From NCBI GenBank assembly GCA_026874595.1, contig CM049316.1:56553676-56617675 (forward strand): DNA of 64,000 bases, written 5' to 3'. Source of the stretch: Sipunculus nudus (Eukaryota > Annelida > Sipuncula > Golfingiida > Sipunculidae). The notes under the pieces are model-generated. The model had not been told where the DNA came from, made no database searches, and saw only the letters and a program-made list of their open reading frames with translations. The position numbers and the translations under genes were made by a program. This document shows, piece after piece, positions 33,300 to 45,259 of this stretch. The first letter of the stretch is position 1. Every line of letters begins with the position of its first letter.

Positions 33300-34340
33300 A
33301 AAGACGTTTAATTTGATTAAAGGTATTAAATCTGGTCTGGACTGATTTTAAAATGGGCCAGCCCAGATTAGAATTTGATCTGGTCCGGTCAAGTTTACAA
33401 TCTTGTTGTGGTCTGATTAAACTGAGTAAGCCCAGATCAGAATCCTAATCTACTCCTATATATTTTCCTGTTTGCTAAATTTCAGTCTCCTAATTTCAAT
33501 GACCTAAGTTCAGGTATCGTCATAGATGTTTCAGGGCCTTCTTTCCTTAATATGTAGTATGTTATAAGTTCTAGGTCCAATGTTACAATATGTGTTACAA
33601 TACGGGTGACTGGGGGGGGGGGGGGACATCACAGAACAAAAACCCCAACTTATGATAAATGATAAAAAACTTTAAATAACAAATAAAATTTTGAATTTAC
33701 AGATCTTGGATCACAAACTTAACATTGTGTAAGATATATATCAATAATTATTGATTAAATTTTGTTTTAGTTTCTTAAATTAATGCACATTTTCTACTAG
33801 CTAAATTTGTAGTTTTTAGCTGAAGAATACCGATGTTTAACATTATTATTTTACAATTATGCTTTAGACATTTCACATATGAGGTATACTTACAAAATAA
33901 ATATGACAGGAGTCCAACCAATGATATTTTCATAGAATATGAAATAAATCCATAAATTATTAATTATTATGGACTTAAAATGTTTTACAAATTCTTTGTA
34001 TTGATTTAAGGCCAGCTAGGTAAATAGAGTGTAATTTAAGCCAGCCTAGGAATAGATTAAGATTCTGATCTGGGCTGGTCCAGTTTTAAATCAGTCCACC
34101 TCAGGATTGTAAATCTGACTGGCCCAGATCAAAATTCTAATCTGGGCTGGCCCAGTTAAAAATCAGTCCAGACCAGATTTAAATCCTGTCTTCACCAAAG
34201 GATTTAAATCTGGACTGGCCGAGATCAAAATTTTAATCTGGGCTGGCCCAGTTTAAAAATGGTCTGGCCCAGATTAGAATTTTGATCTGGGCTGGTCAAA
34301 ATCAAAATTTTCATCTGGGCTATAAATATATATATATATT
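33300..34340. repeat. Palindromic AATCTGGGC/GCCCAGATT minisatellite
   Basis: Many degenerate units built on ctgggctggcccag and gatctgg(g/t)c...gcccagat, on both strands, in two blocks (33300-33450 and 34040-34320) separated by AT-rich sequence. Units form inverted repeats such as gcccagat...atctgggc. Confidence 0.75.
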
Positions 34341-34614
34341 TATTTATACACCGTCACACCTATAAAATTAAATAACTCTAAGAAATCTAAAAATCAGTCC
34401 AGACCAGATTTAAATCCTGTCTTCACCAAAGGATTTAAATCTGGACTGGCCGAGATCAAAATTTTAATCTGGGCTGGCCCAGTTTAAAAATGGTCTGGCC
34501 CAGATTAGAATTTTGATCTGGGCTGGTCAAAATCAAAATTTTCATCTGGGCTATAAATATATATATATATTTATTTATACACCGTCACACCTATAAAATT
34601 AAATAACTCTAAGA
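34157..34614 (+). repeat. Perfect 227-bp tandem duplication
   Basis: 34157-34383 and 34388-34614 (offset 231 bp) look identical base for base, including an internal (TA)n run. The block spans the end of the minisatellite and the sequence beyond it (acaccgtcacacctataaaa). Confidence 0.9.
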
Positions 34615-34891
34615 CATTTAAGAGAAGAGCTAGAAGTCTGTTTTGTTAAAGGTGCCTCAAATATCTTCTTTATATTGCAGATTGAATTTTTTTTTCAAAA
34701 TATGGGAGGGAAACACTACCGTGTACCTGTGATTAACTGTCCCAAATGAACATGGCTCTTAGATTTTATACATATAGGTAATCTAAAACCAACACAATAT
34801 TTATAATTTTCATTGGCTGAAAGTAGATAACGTTTATATTAATATTTCATATATATTGCGCGCAAACACAAATACACACACATATATTAAA

Positions 34892-34925
<34 letters not shown>

Positions 34926-35319
34926 CGTCACACATAAAATTATAGAATTTTATTTTATTAATCTGTTATTTCAGTTATATTATTTGATATTATCAGATGA
35001 TTCTATTTTTTTATTAAAATTATATTTGGCACAATACTTGTAATAAATTTTTAAATAATATTATACTCTCATATCATGTCGAGAGACGGCCTCAGTCGCA
35101 TCAGTATTTATCTATATATTTACAAACCGGACATGTGGCGAATACGTTGCAGATGTATTTAAATACTAATTCGAATACTCATTGATTCCATGATATGAAT
35201 TCGATTACAGGTAAAAAGAAAGTATTTGAATACGAATGCGAACACTTTTAAAATGTATTTATGAATGCAACCTGTATTTTTTCGATATTTTTACGATTTT
35301 TTCTCTATTTTTGAGACAT
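34615..35319. other. Intergenic AT-rich
   Basis: Contains (TA)n at 34893-34921 and a third instance of tacaccgtcacac at about 34921. No gene seen. Confidence 0.5.
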
Positions 35320-37190
35320 TTAAAGATGCGATAATCTGTGAACAGGGCACAAATCGTAATGACAGAACCTACAATCTTGTATCTTGACATGCAGGGAGGC
35401 ACATGAAAAGTCTCCTTGGAAACCCAAAATTAGTTCTCTATTACCCATAACCTCTGAGCTATAGGGCTTCGAATTTACCCCCCCCCCCCCCCCGAATAAT
35501 GGAAAATTTGAAACAAAAGCTCAAGTATCTGAACAACTAATACATTGAACACCATGATTCTTTGCACGGATATTGGTCATGGAATGTTTCATCAGTTCCT
35601 GCAGACTGTTGGCGCCACCAGGAGTTTTTTTTTAATTTTTAAGCATTTTTTCTGTGTGTTTGAAAACTTTAAAGATGCGGTCGTCTGTTAACAGGGCACA
35701 GATTATAACCGCTGTACCTAGATTCGTCTTACTTGTCATCCAGGGATATCCATGAATTTCTCCTTTGAAACGTGAAATTAGGTCTCTGTTACCAATATTA
35801 TACAGGCTATGGGGCTAAAAGTACCCCAAGAATACTTGAAAATTTGATAACAAAGCAGGGCACAAATCATAACCATTGGACCTAGAATCTTCTAACTTGA
35901 AATCCTGAGAGTTTCTCTAATGTTCTTCAGAACCTGAAATTTGGTCTCTGTTACCTATATTCTTTGGGCTAACGGGCTCGAAAGTATCCTCCCCCCCCCC
36001 CCCCCCAGAAAAAATAATTGCAAATTTGATACAAAAACAATAGTATCTGAACGACTAATGCATTAATCAACATGATTCTTTGTATGCATATTGATCATGG
36101 AGCGTTTCATCAGTTCCTACAGGCTAGTGGGGCCACCGAATGCTTAAGCATTTCTTTCTTTATTTTTTAAACCATTAAAGATTCAGTCGTCTGTTAACAG
36201 GGCACAAATAAAAAACATTGGACCTAGAATTTTAATTTTAAATCCGGCGAATTTCTAAAAAGTTCTCTTTAGAAACTTGAAATAAGGTCTCGGTTTCCCA
36301 TAACTTTTGAGCTATGGGGCTCAGAAGTACCCCTAGAAAAATTGAAAGCTTGATACAAACGCTCCAGTATATGAACAACTAATGCATTGATCAGCATGAT
36401 CCTTTGCATGCATAAGAATCATGGAGTGTTTAATCAGTTCCTGCACACTGGTGGTGCCACCTAAATTTGTTTTATATTTTTTTAACATTTTTTTTTTTCT
36501 CTCTTTTTGAGACCTTTCATGATGCGGTCGTCTGATAACAGCACAAATCTTAACCATTGGTCCTAAAAATCCTCTTACTTGACATCCAGGGAGGTCCATG
36601 ACAGGTCTTATCGGAAACCTTAATTAAGTTCTCTGTTACCTAAATTTTCCCAGATATGGGGCTTATAAGTACCCCAGATTAATGGAAAATTTGACAGCAA
36701 AGAAGGGCACAAGTCATAACCATTGGACCTAGAATTATCTATTTGGACATCCCAGGATGTCCATGAAAAGTGTTTTTGGAAATCTGAAATTAGGTCTCTG
36801 TTACCCATATTCTCCACGCCATGGGGCTTATAAGAACCCCAAGAATAATTGAAAATTTGATACTTAAGCTGGGCACAAATCATAACCATTGGATCTGGAA
36901 TCTTCTTACTTTATATCCTGCGATTCCTCAAAAATTCTCTTCAGAAACCTCAAATTAGGTCACCGTGAGTTACAGGCCATGTTTGAGTACCCCAGAAATA
37001 ATGCAAAATACACACAAATGCCAGATTCCTCAGGAACGACTGGATGGATTGTCAACAAATTTGGTGAACTTGAGCACAGTCGCTCGAATCTCATTTTTGG
37101 GGTTGTTTTTTTTTATCAAGAGATGGACGGAACTGTGCACTATATGGGTATACAGATGTGTCTTACGAAGTAATTCGTACGGAGATAGCA
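35320..37190 (-). mobile_element. Family A repeat, minus-strand copies
   Basis: At least five units, each with a variant of gttaacagggcacaaatc(a/g)taaccattggacctagaa on the plus strand, i.e. the reverse complement of the gttacgatttgtgccctgtt block at 6717 and 7054. Also ggtggcgccacc variants and a pyrimidine/purine tract that is long poly(C) at 35479-35494 and 35991-36006. The expected terminal ctcagctgag segment is missing at the left, so it is truncated or rearranged. Confidence 0.7.
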
Positions 37191-38620
37191 TGTATCACTA
37201 TAGAAGCGTAATATGAATGGTTTCTTCCCATTTTCTCCTGAAATAGGGATTCAAACGACTGTGACTTGAGCTAATATGCATGAACTATCTTAATTAGTTG
37301 CCTGTGCAAGGATATATTGTCAACATGACAGTCGGCTGTGCGTCATGACCCATGGGTAACTTGTTTTTTTTTTTCATATTTTGAATTATCTCATACGAAT
37401 TCAAGGCAAGGCAAGGTAATATTATTTACGCAGGCAGTCGGCGGAATAGCTCCTGCAATCTTATGGCCAGAAAGGTTATACTGCCTCACTTGTATGAAAA
37501 ATAATCCCACGGGTACTGGGACGGACTATAGTTAGAATTCCTTTAGTATAGTAGGGAGTAAATTATAACCATAGGAGACGGGAAAAAAACACTTAGACAA
37601 TTGAAGAAGGTTTTCATATACATACTGCAGATATTAGGCTTTAATTACTGATGAAAATTCATAGTTAGTCCTTCCCATATGCTGCCACAGCTGAAGCTGC
37701 TGCTATGTTTACCTGTGTATTATAAGAATTAAACAACATATGCAGGATCACAATAATTATAGTTTTCTTTTTCAGAGAAATCATAAATGGGAATTACAAG
37801 GTAGTTGGAATGCTACTCGACATCTCTGATAAGAATCACATATGAAACATTTATCCTGTCTGTTGTCAGCGCTCATGAAAACTGACCAGCATAACATAAT
37901 TTACATCTATCCAGTCAGCTATAAGTGTGTTTTTTTAAGTAAATAAAGGGTTCATATGACTGGTGCTTCGCATACAACATACATTTTCTTTGATACCAAG
38001 GTCCAAGACAATTGAAATTATTTAATATAACCTTTCATCTTACCATATGTAAATATATAAACAAGAGTAAAAAATTCAGTATAAGATTCTCATAATTTTA
38101 GTGTCCAAGATCTGAAGAAAAAATACGTTCCTCTCACAAAAAAAGCTGAGCGAATACGTCGAGACTTTCCTGCAGTTTTATACGTGAAGCAGAAAAATAA
38201 TTATTCATAAAGTTTATAAGATGCACGGAAGTATTATTGGGTATTCTTGAATATATTAGCATTAGTGCAGCAGATAGCTGAAACAATCTTTAAAATGGTG
38301 AGACAAGCACCAAATTTGGCAAAAATACTCCTTAGACTACGGGAGAGTTAAAAATTCACTTCTTAACCTTCGGCCGAACACCTTTTTATCATTTGTAGCA
38401 AAAAATGGTGAAAAAGTATATATAGACTAGGACATAATCAACGAAATATTGGAATTATTTGAATGTAAAACTGGAACTTTAAAAATTGTTTTTGGTGAAG
38501 GTAACCGTCTCCATTTTTTCTTTTGCTAGCTTAACTAAGCTATATACATCGACAAAATTCAATTCAAACAGTCCATACGAGGTTAGGCATGCCTGTCATC
38601 CAGATGAATTTAAATTGGGC
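37191..38620. other. Intergenic, no gene recognised
   Basis: 37445-37535 is a dispersed repeat similar to 21780-21900. The remainder is AT-rich without a supported feature. Confidence 0.5.
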
Positions 38621-41600
38621 CTAACCCTCATATTTGCAGCTACATAGTCTGGTACAGGTAAGACTGAATCGGTAGCATGTGCACCTTCCACGGCATTCCG
38701 ACTTACATCCACACTTGGTCTGCTATTGGCAACTATCTGCAATAGGTAGGTGTTGTCCAGATGACCTTCCATGTATCCCCACTCTTTGTCCATCCCCAGT
38801 CATCAGGATTCTGTGTTTCTGGTTGACGTTGTGTTCACTGACTTCATATGCAGCCTGCTTGATAGGCAGCACGCTTTGCATGCTGAAGTAGTGCTGCCCT
38901 CGTTAGAGGAACTGCGTCATAAGACCTCTGCTTCCGAGCAAACATGTCCACCCTGGCATCATCAACACGTGCAACTGTACTGGACCTGTCATACATTGTC
39001 ACCACAAACTTCTCCAGGACCTCCAGATCATCATCATCTACTATTGGTGGGTACTGGCTGAGCTTGGCAAACACACCTTCCCAGGTTTGCCATGCTGATT
39101 ACTTCCTGCTGGTTCTTATGGTGAAAATTCTCTGCTCTGGCATGAGATGAAAAGCTTGTTGGCAGTCCGTTTTCAGCACTTGCTGCTTTGAAGCATCAGC
39201 AGAGGCTTGTTCCTGTCTGAAGAAATACACCCTATTCTTCTTGACTGGATCATAGAAGGTGGTCATTTCCTCATTTTGCAGGCACTTCATGAACTGCTGG
39301 AAACAAGTTCTGCCCCTATTATAGTGGTGCTAAGCAGTTCAACTGCACTGGGATGAGCGAAATCCTTGGTGTCTAGGGACAGCAGGTCCCAACTCTCTTC
39401 TAGAAAAGTTGCCCAGCTCCCTCAAAACTTGGGTCAGCTTCTTGACTTTCTCAAACAAGGGACCCATGGGTCACGGGGCTCAGCTTAAGTTTGAAATTTT
39501 TGCAAATGCAAAATATTCTATTTTAATGTTTTTCATTTATATAAGCATATGAGAAGCTAAGAGGAAAGAGGCCGTCCTACTTGGTTATAGTAAAGTTCTA
39601 TATATATGTTTGCAAACTAATACTCTGACAAGACTGTCATGAAGAAAAAAACAATAAAAGTTGTGAGATACTGTGATGCATATGAAAAATTTACAAATGG
39701 ACAGGCCGGTGGACAGAATGGACTAATACCTTTTATTTCACTTTCAAGGGAATAATGCATTTAAGTTTATATATAAGCCTATTATTTAAGCATATCCACT
39801 TTTTTCCATTAAAATAGGTTTTATCTGATTAATTTTTTTTTATTTACAAGTTTTATAAATTTGTATTAAAAACACTGAAAATACAAGTAAAAATATTAGA
39901 ATTTTAAGTGGCAATCATTATATATCGAGAGTGTAGCTTATATTGGGTCATATTATGCAAACATATATTTTTATTATTTTTAAATCACAAATGCTTAAAC
40001 TGAATTTAAAAGAAAATAGTGCCTCAGCATGGCATCTACAAGATTATTCCTTGAATCACTATTAAAATGTTTTGCACATTGGAGTTTTCAGTACATGCTT
40101 AATCTTATTCAGCGAAATAAAATAAAAGATTCAGTAAATTTGGTAAAATAAAAACATCTTTTCAAATAAAGTATACACACAGAAGCGTTCCTATCGACTT
40201 CAGTGCAGCCAACTCAGTGTGTAGACCTCCAAACATCATGACGAACTTATCCTCACCATACTGCTCAGGCCAGTGCCACTGGATTTGATTTGCTAATGCA
40301 TAAATATGCTGGTCAGCAGTCATGACAGGTATCTTGCCTGGATTCAAGAAAGACACAGTGTCCTTGACTTTGTCCATGACATGTCTGATCATAGTAACCG
40401 AACGGGCTGGTTCTCGGAAGAGAGGTAACATTGATGTTATGCTAACCACAGTTGCAGGGCTTCTCTTCTTCGTGCAGCATGGTGGGCTGACCAGGTCAAA
40501 TTCACTGCCCCATCTGTTTCTTTAATCACACTGACTTTCTCAAGCCACTCATACTCCAGTGCCAGTTGTGGTCCTAACAGAGTGATGCCTGGATTTATCT
40601 TCACAGCATGACTCTCTGGTGGAGAAGGATTCTTCTTAGTGAAGAATGTTGGGCGTATGTTGGTGAAGGAATCAGTCAGTTCTGGAACTGTCTTCACTTT
40701 CCCCTCAACATATCTGAAAGGTCCACGGTGTTCACCCTGGCTCTCTTTGGTCGGGTGTTGGAACGCTGAGATGCTGGTGACATGGAAAGAGGTGGTTGCA
40801 GTTGTTGCAGTGGGGTTGTGATCGATGTTGTCCATGGCTGTTATGGTGAACAACCCTCTTCTCAGAACTTGTGGGCAGACTACCCAATCCTCGTTATACT
40901 TGTTGACTGTTGCATCTCCTAGCTGTGCAGATATTTCCAATACTCTGTCATAATAAATGCTAAGGCCATGTTCATAAAGCTTTTTAACCAGCGTCCTCTT
41001 CCTGGTCTTGGCATATATGGACATTCCAACGTAGACAGGGAATGGTGTTTCCCGATCTTTGGAATGCCTGTGAGTTGACGCTCCTTCCTTATATCTTGCA
41101 TAGGAGTTGTACTGCAGAAGATGTGCAATTGCAAGGTCTGACTTGGAGGCACCAAATCTCAGTTGTGATTTTATGTCAGCTCTGTGTTCAATCATGCCCA
41201 CAAACTGAAGAAGGCTGGGGGAAATGGTCTCTTCAATACAGGTCTCATTGAAGGTTCCATCAAAGGAAAGCTTGTGGTCCAGCATGTGTCTCCTCAAGAT
41301 CTTGGCTGCTTTGGCAAGTGTCATGGCATCACTGTAATCAGAGGCTTGTGGCAGGGCAAAACCTACATCTCTTTGAAAAGCCAGCAGGACATCTCTTCCC
41401 TTCTTGTGAGCTTCCAGCTTAGGTATTTCGGCCAACTGCTTGTCCTTCAGTCTGGTGGAGTTTACATCAGGTGTCTCCATCCCTAACTGTTCCAGACCCT
41501 GTCTGTACAGGTTGACCATATCTGCAAGCCTGAATATTGCAGGTCCCTCAGAGCTTGATTTGGTCTCCACTATGTAGGTAACTAGGTCTGAAAATGCCAG

Positions 41601-42252
41601 TTCGTAGATATCCTGGCTATGAATCTGCTTTCTCTTTTCAACATTTCTCAGAAAGCTCTCTCTCTCTCTATTGTACAGGGCTGTCAAACATGCAGAGTCA
41701 TACTTCAGCCCCTGTGCTATGACATCCCCACCACTCAGGACTTTTAGGAGTCTTCAATCATTCAGAGTTTTTGCACAGTCATTGAGTCTTTTGTTAAGCT
41801 CCATGGTCATGGCATGAGTCAGTTCTGATGCTGGTTCTTCAGGTTCACAAATGAAGCACTCAGTCTCCCAACCTTCACGGTTGGTTCTTCGTAGTTTGGT
41901 GCGTCCTTCTGACTGAGTACCTTGAGGCCCAACCCTTCTTTTTCTTGCCCTGTCCGTTTTGGTTTTATTGAATATATATCGGCAACTCTGGTGGTACTGG
42001 GCCTTGTTCCTCCTCAGTGTTTTTTTCTATTCCGCCACCCTCATCCAGTCTAGCTGGATCCAGAAAAACGGGCATCTCATTGAGGGCATGGGACAGGGGG
42101 ACATTGGTCGCAATCATGGTGTATCCATGCTGTTCCGATGAATAACGTGTAGGTGGGGATTTCAGATCTTCATTGTTCTTGATGTCTTGGCAAATACAAC
42201 ATTTGCTCCAGTCAGTTTTCCATTTAGTTGGCTCTGGTGCTGAACTTGCCAT
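38621..42252 (-). pseudogene. Broken copy of a large uncharacterised CXC-tailed protein family
   Basis: Pieces in order on the minus strand. 42252-41965: N-terminus with WSKCCICQD and PARLDEGGGI. 41964-41690: WETECFICEPEEPAS, then an in-frame TGA (41758-41760) before KVLSGGDVIAQGLKYDSACL. 41687-40437: a 416-residue frame with TAMDNIDHNPTATTATTSFH. A frame shift near 40445 leads to 40449-40162: LNPGKIPVMTADQHIYAL and MMFGGLHTELAALKSIG. 40161-39480 has no related coding sequence. 39480-39110: VKKLTQVLRELGNFSR and FYDPVKKNRVYFF, several frame changes. 39095-38621: AWQTWEGVFAKLSQYP, TRAALLQHAKRAAYQAG, WGWTKSGDTWK, and a Cys-rich tail (C-G-C-K-x2-C-R-G-R-C-x-C...C-T-R-L-C-S-C; about 38720-38630). 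From memory, long relatives are common among predicted invertebrate proteins, some labelled Tesmin/TSO1-like CXC; function unknown. Shorter than those relatives, so internal deletions are likely. Confidence 0.75.
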
Positions 42253-42289
42253 CTTGCAGTACTTATATGGTTATAAGTTAAAAAGAAAT

Positions 42290-43020
42290 CAGCTTTCGGC
42301 TTATTTCACCTTGAAGATCAAGATCAAGGGCACAAGTTTTCAAACTCATTCAAGAGCTTGCAAAATAAACAAATATATTGAAAAAGTTAAGTAACGTAAG
42401 GTTGGCTTATTTGAACTTAAATATTAAGGTCAAGGTCACATGTTTTCAACCTCACCCAGGATAGTTATAAGAATCCTAGGTTTCTGGTTTTTTGAAGAGT
42501 AAGGTCAAGGTCACAAATTGTCGACCGTGTCCGAACTATTGATTAAAACAATTTGTGTGTCAAATATGATAACAAAATAAGCTATATTTTATAAATCATT
42601 GGGTTCACAAGAATTCTTGATTTTTGCTTGTTTACCTTGAGGATTAAGGTCAAGGTCACAAGTTTTCAACATCATCTGAGTTGTTGGTATAAACAGTTCG
42701 TGTGTATAATATTAGAACAAAATATGCAACATTAAATAAATTGTAGGGTTCACAATAATCCTAAATTTCCCCTGATTTGACCTTGAAAACTATATCCCAG
42801 GTCACCAGTTTTCTGACATGTCCAAGATCATGACATGAGCAACTCGTATACCAAATTTCGGAAAAAATATCAAATACCTAAAAAATTATGGGTATTAATA
42901 AAATCCTAAATTTTGGCTGATTTGACCTTGAATGTAAATGTCAAGGTCGCCAATTTTTTTAGTCAAATATGCTTTTGATACTAACAATACGTGTATAAAA
43001 TTTCAGGGGAAAATATACAG
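42290..43020. repeat. AGGTCA-rich tandem repeat
   Basis: About six degenerate units of ~110-150 bp, each with a form of ttgaccttgaa...ttaaggtcaaggtcacaagttttc. Clear units lie near 42309, 42425, 42510, 42640, 42785 and 42930. It begins right beside the 5' end of the CXC-family relic. Confidence 0.75.
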
Positions 43021-44105
43021 TGCTTCAAAAGTTAACGCGTTCACTTGAAATCAAGAAGAGACCTCAGTAGTTCACATTGACAGAAGACAAGTCTGAAACA
43101 AAGGGGGTAGTTAAAAAAAAGTCTTCATGAAAATGTGAATCATGAAAATGTGATACAATGTATAAACTTCAGCACAGTGCATAGAGTAGGACAATGTAAA
43201 CTATAACTGATACAATGTAACATTTGTTCAGGTACTCCCTGCTCTGACTAAGCACTCTCCATGCCAAAAAAAAACTAACCTTTGTTTCCCTTGTATCTTT
43301 GTCAACAATGATCATAGCCACATAAACTATAGCTCATTTTGTTCGTCTTTTGATACTGCATTAAAATAATGACTGACTTGGGCTTGGTTTTTTTTTTTTC
43401 TTTTGTTTTCTTGTTAGTCTTTTCACCTGCCATTTTATTTTGTTACTTTTAAAGTAATAAAGATATAGTGTTTGTATTAGTTAGGATTCGAAAAGCTTTC
43501 AGTAAAACAATGGTAAATCTCACACTGTTTGCTGTCGAACGAGAGAAAGCCAGGTTTGGTTGAAATATTGATACCTTAATAACCCTTTAGGTAAGAGATT
43601 TCTAGTTTTTTGCATTTGGTGAATTTTATCAGTTTTCTCTGACACAATTGCAAGTCACTTCAATTGATCATCTTGATCAGTGAGGCTCCACATTTTGGAA
43701 CCTGTGCTATTAACAAAGCAAAACAAAAAGAAACTTACCTAAATTACCTGAAATGTAAAGCACATATTAGGTTAAAAATGGATTACATATTTGTGCAATC
43801 TAAATATGTTGCAAATATTCAAAGTCGTACCTTAATTTCAGAATATTTCAATAATTATATTCAATTGCAACAAAGTACATTTCAATAGTTAAACATTTTT
43901 AAAATCAAAGAAACGACTGACAATGTAAACCTATTTCGATGAATCACTGATCTGTAAGCCTGTATATGGCTAGTCATATTCAACCCGTAAAAGTCAGAAC
44001 CCAGAAACCAGGTTTAGAATGGGTTTAATCGAAATTTTGATGTTAAAATTTAACTCAGCACGGTCAAATTATCTCAAATCGATATATTACATGACATGTT
44101 TCCTG
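43021..44105. other. Intergenic, no gene recognised
   Basis: AT-rich, no supported features. Confidence 0.5.
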
Positions 44106-44109
44106 AAGG

Positions 44110-44830
44110 TTGAACTCCCTTTTAGGAATTGTCCAAAATTGGCGGTCATCTTGAAAAATAGCAGCCATCTTGGTTTTTTACATTTACGTTTCTGTCAAAA
44201 ATAATTGGTGTCTACTAAAAAACAATATTTGAGCCAGCAATTGACATTTAGTAATAATTTGACTGGAGTTCAACCTGCTTCAGGATCATTTGTGGGAAAT
44301 ATAGATTTCATTGGCGGCCATTTTTAAAAATGGCGGCCATCTCGAAAATTCCCATAATTTGCAGTGACATTATCTTTAATTTTCATCTTGGAATTATGAA
44401 GAGCTTTTGTACCGAATTTCATGCTTGCATCACCATTTGTACATTTTTTCAGTATCCCGCCTCACTTATATTGCTATATAGTCTATACAAACAGGCATGC
44501 TAACTAAATAGAGTAATCTTAGTGGATTTTTTTTAACTAAGGCCAATATAAAAGTTAGCTTCTGAGAGATTTTAGAGTCCCAGATTTGGAATCTACATGG
44601 TGAAAAATGTATACTGTGATACCATAATCATTCATATTTGGCAAGTCCGTGCATATTTATTGCAAAACGTTATATTTGTGTATACGATATGGCGGCCATC
44701 TTGAAAATCGGCAGCCATCTTGAATTTCAAGTAGCCCGCGTACATATTCAAAAGAGTAATGTCTAAGGAGTACCCGTGCCAAATTTGGTGCTTGTATCAC
44801 CATTTGAAAGATTCCTCTGAAATATTATGT
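44110..44830. repeat. Degenerate ggcggccatcttgaaaat repeat
   Basis: tggcggtcatcttgaaaa, cagccatcttgg, ggcggccatctcgaaaat, ggcggccatcttgaaaat and cagccatcttgaatt recur, together with a repeated accgaatttcatgcttgcat / ccaaatttggtgcttgtatc block (about 44410 and 44780). Units are about 180-380 bp and strongly diverged. Confidence 0.6.
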
Positions 44831-45259
44831 TATCTGCTGCACTACATCATAAAAAAGTTAAGGATTCGATCCTGAGTATTAAAAAGACAAGCTTGGAGCC
44901 GCAGAGGAAATTTCATAAATGAAGAAATTAGTGTGCATTGAGAAAGTGGCTTACGATGGATCAATCCAGAATGACATTTGTAATAAGCATATCTGACACT
45001 TTAAGTAGCACAAAATGATTGTTTTCGGGAATTCTGGAATTTTTACTCAAGTCACTATTAGAAAATATTCGAATATTTTCTAAAACATGGAATGAAAATT
45101 CATCTCATCACCTACGTGTTGACCGTCACAACACGTATTAACCTTTTTTAGTCTGTGGTATGCAATTATTAATGGTCAATTATTAATAATCATATTATAT
45201 TTTATCCTAAAATTCTTCATATACAAAAGAAGAAACGAAATCGCACATGATTATTATAA

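Noticed and set aside
34321-34380. CRISPR-like regular repeats
   Set aside because: Units are palindromic minisatellite copies without unique spacers, in a eukaryotic genome.
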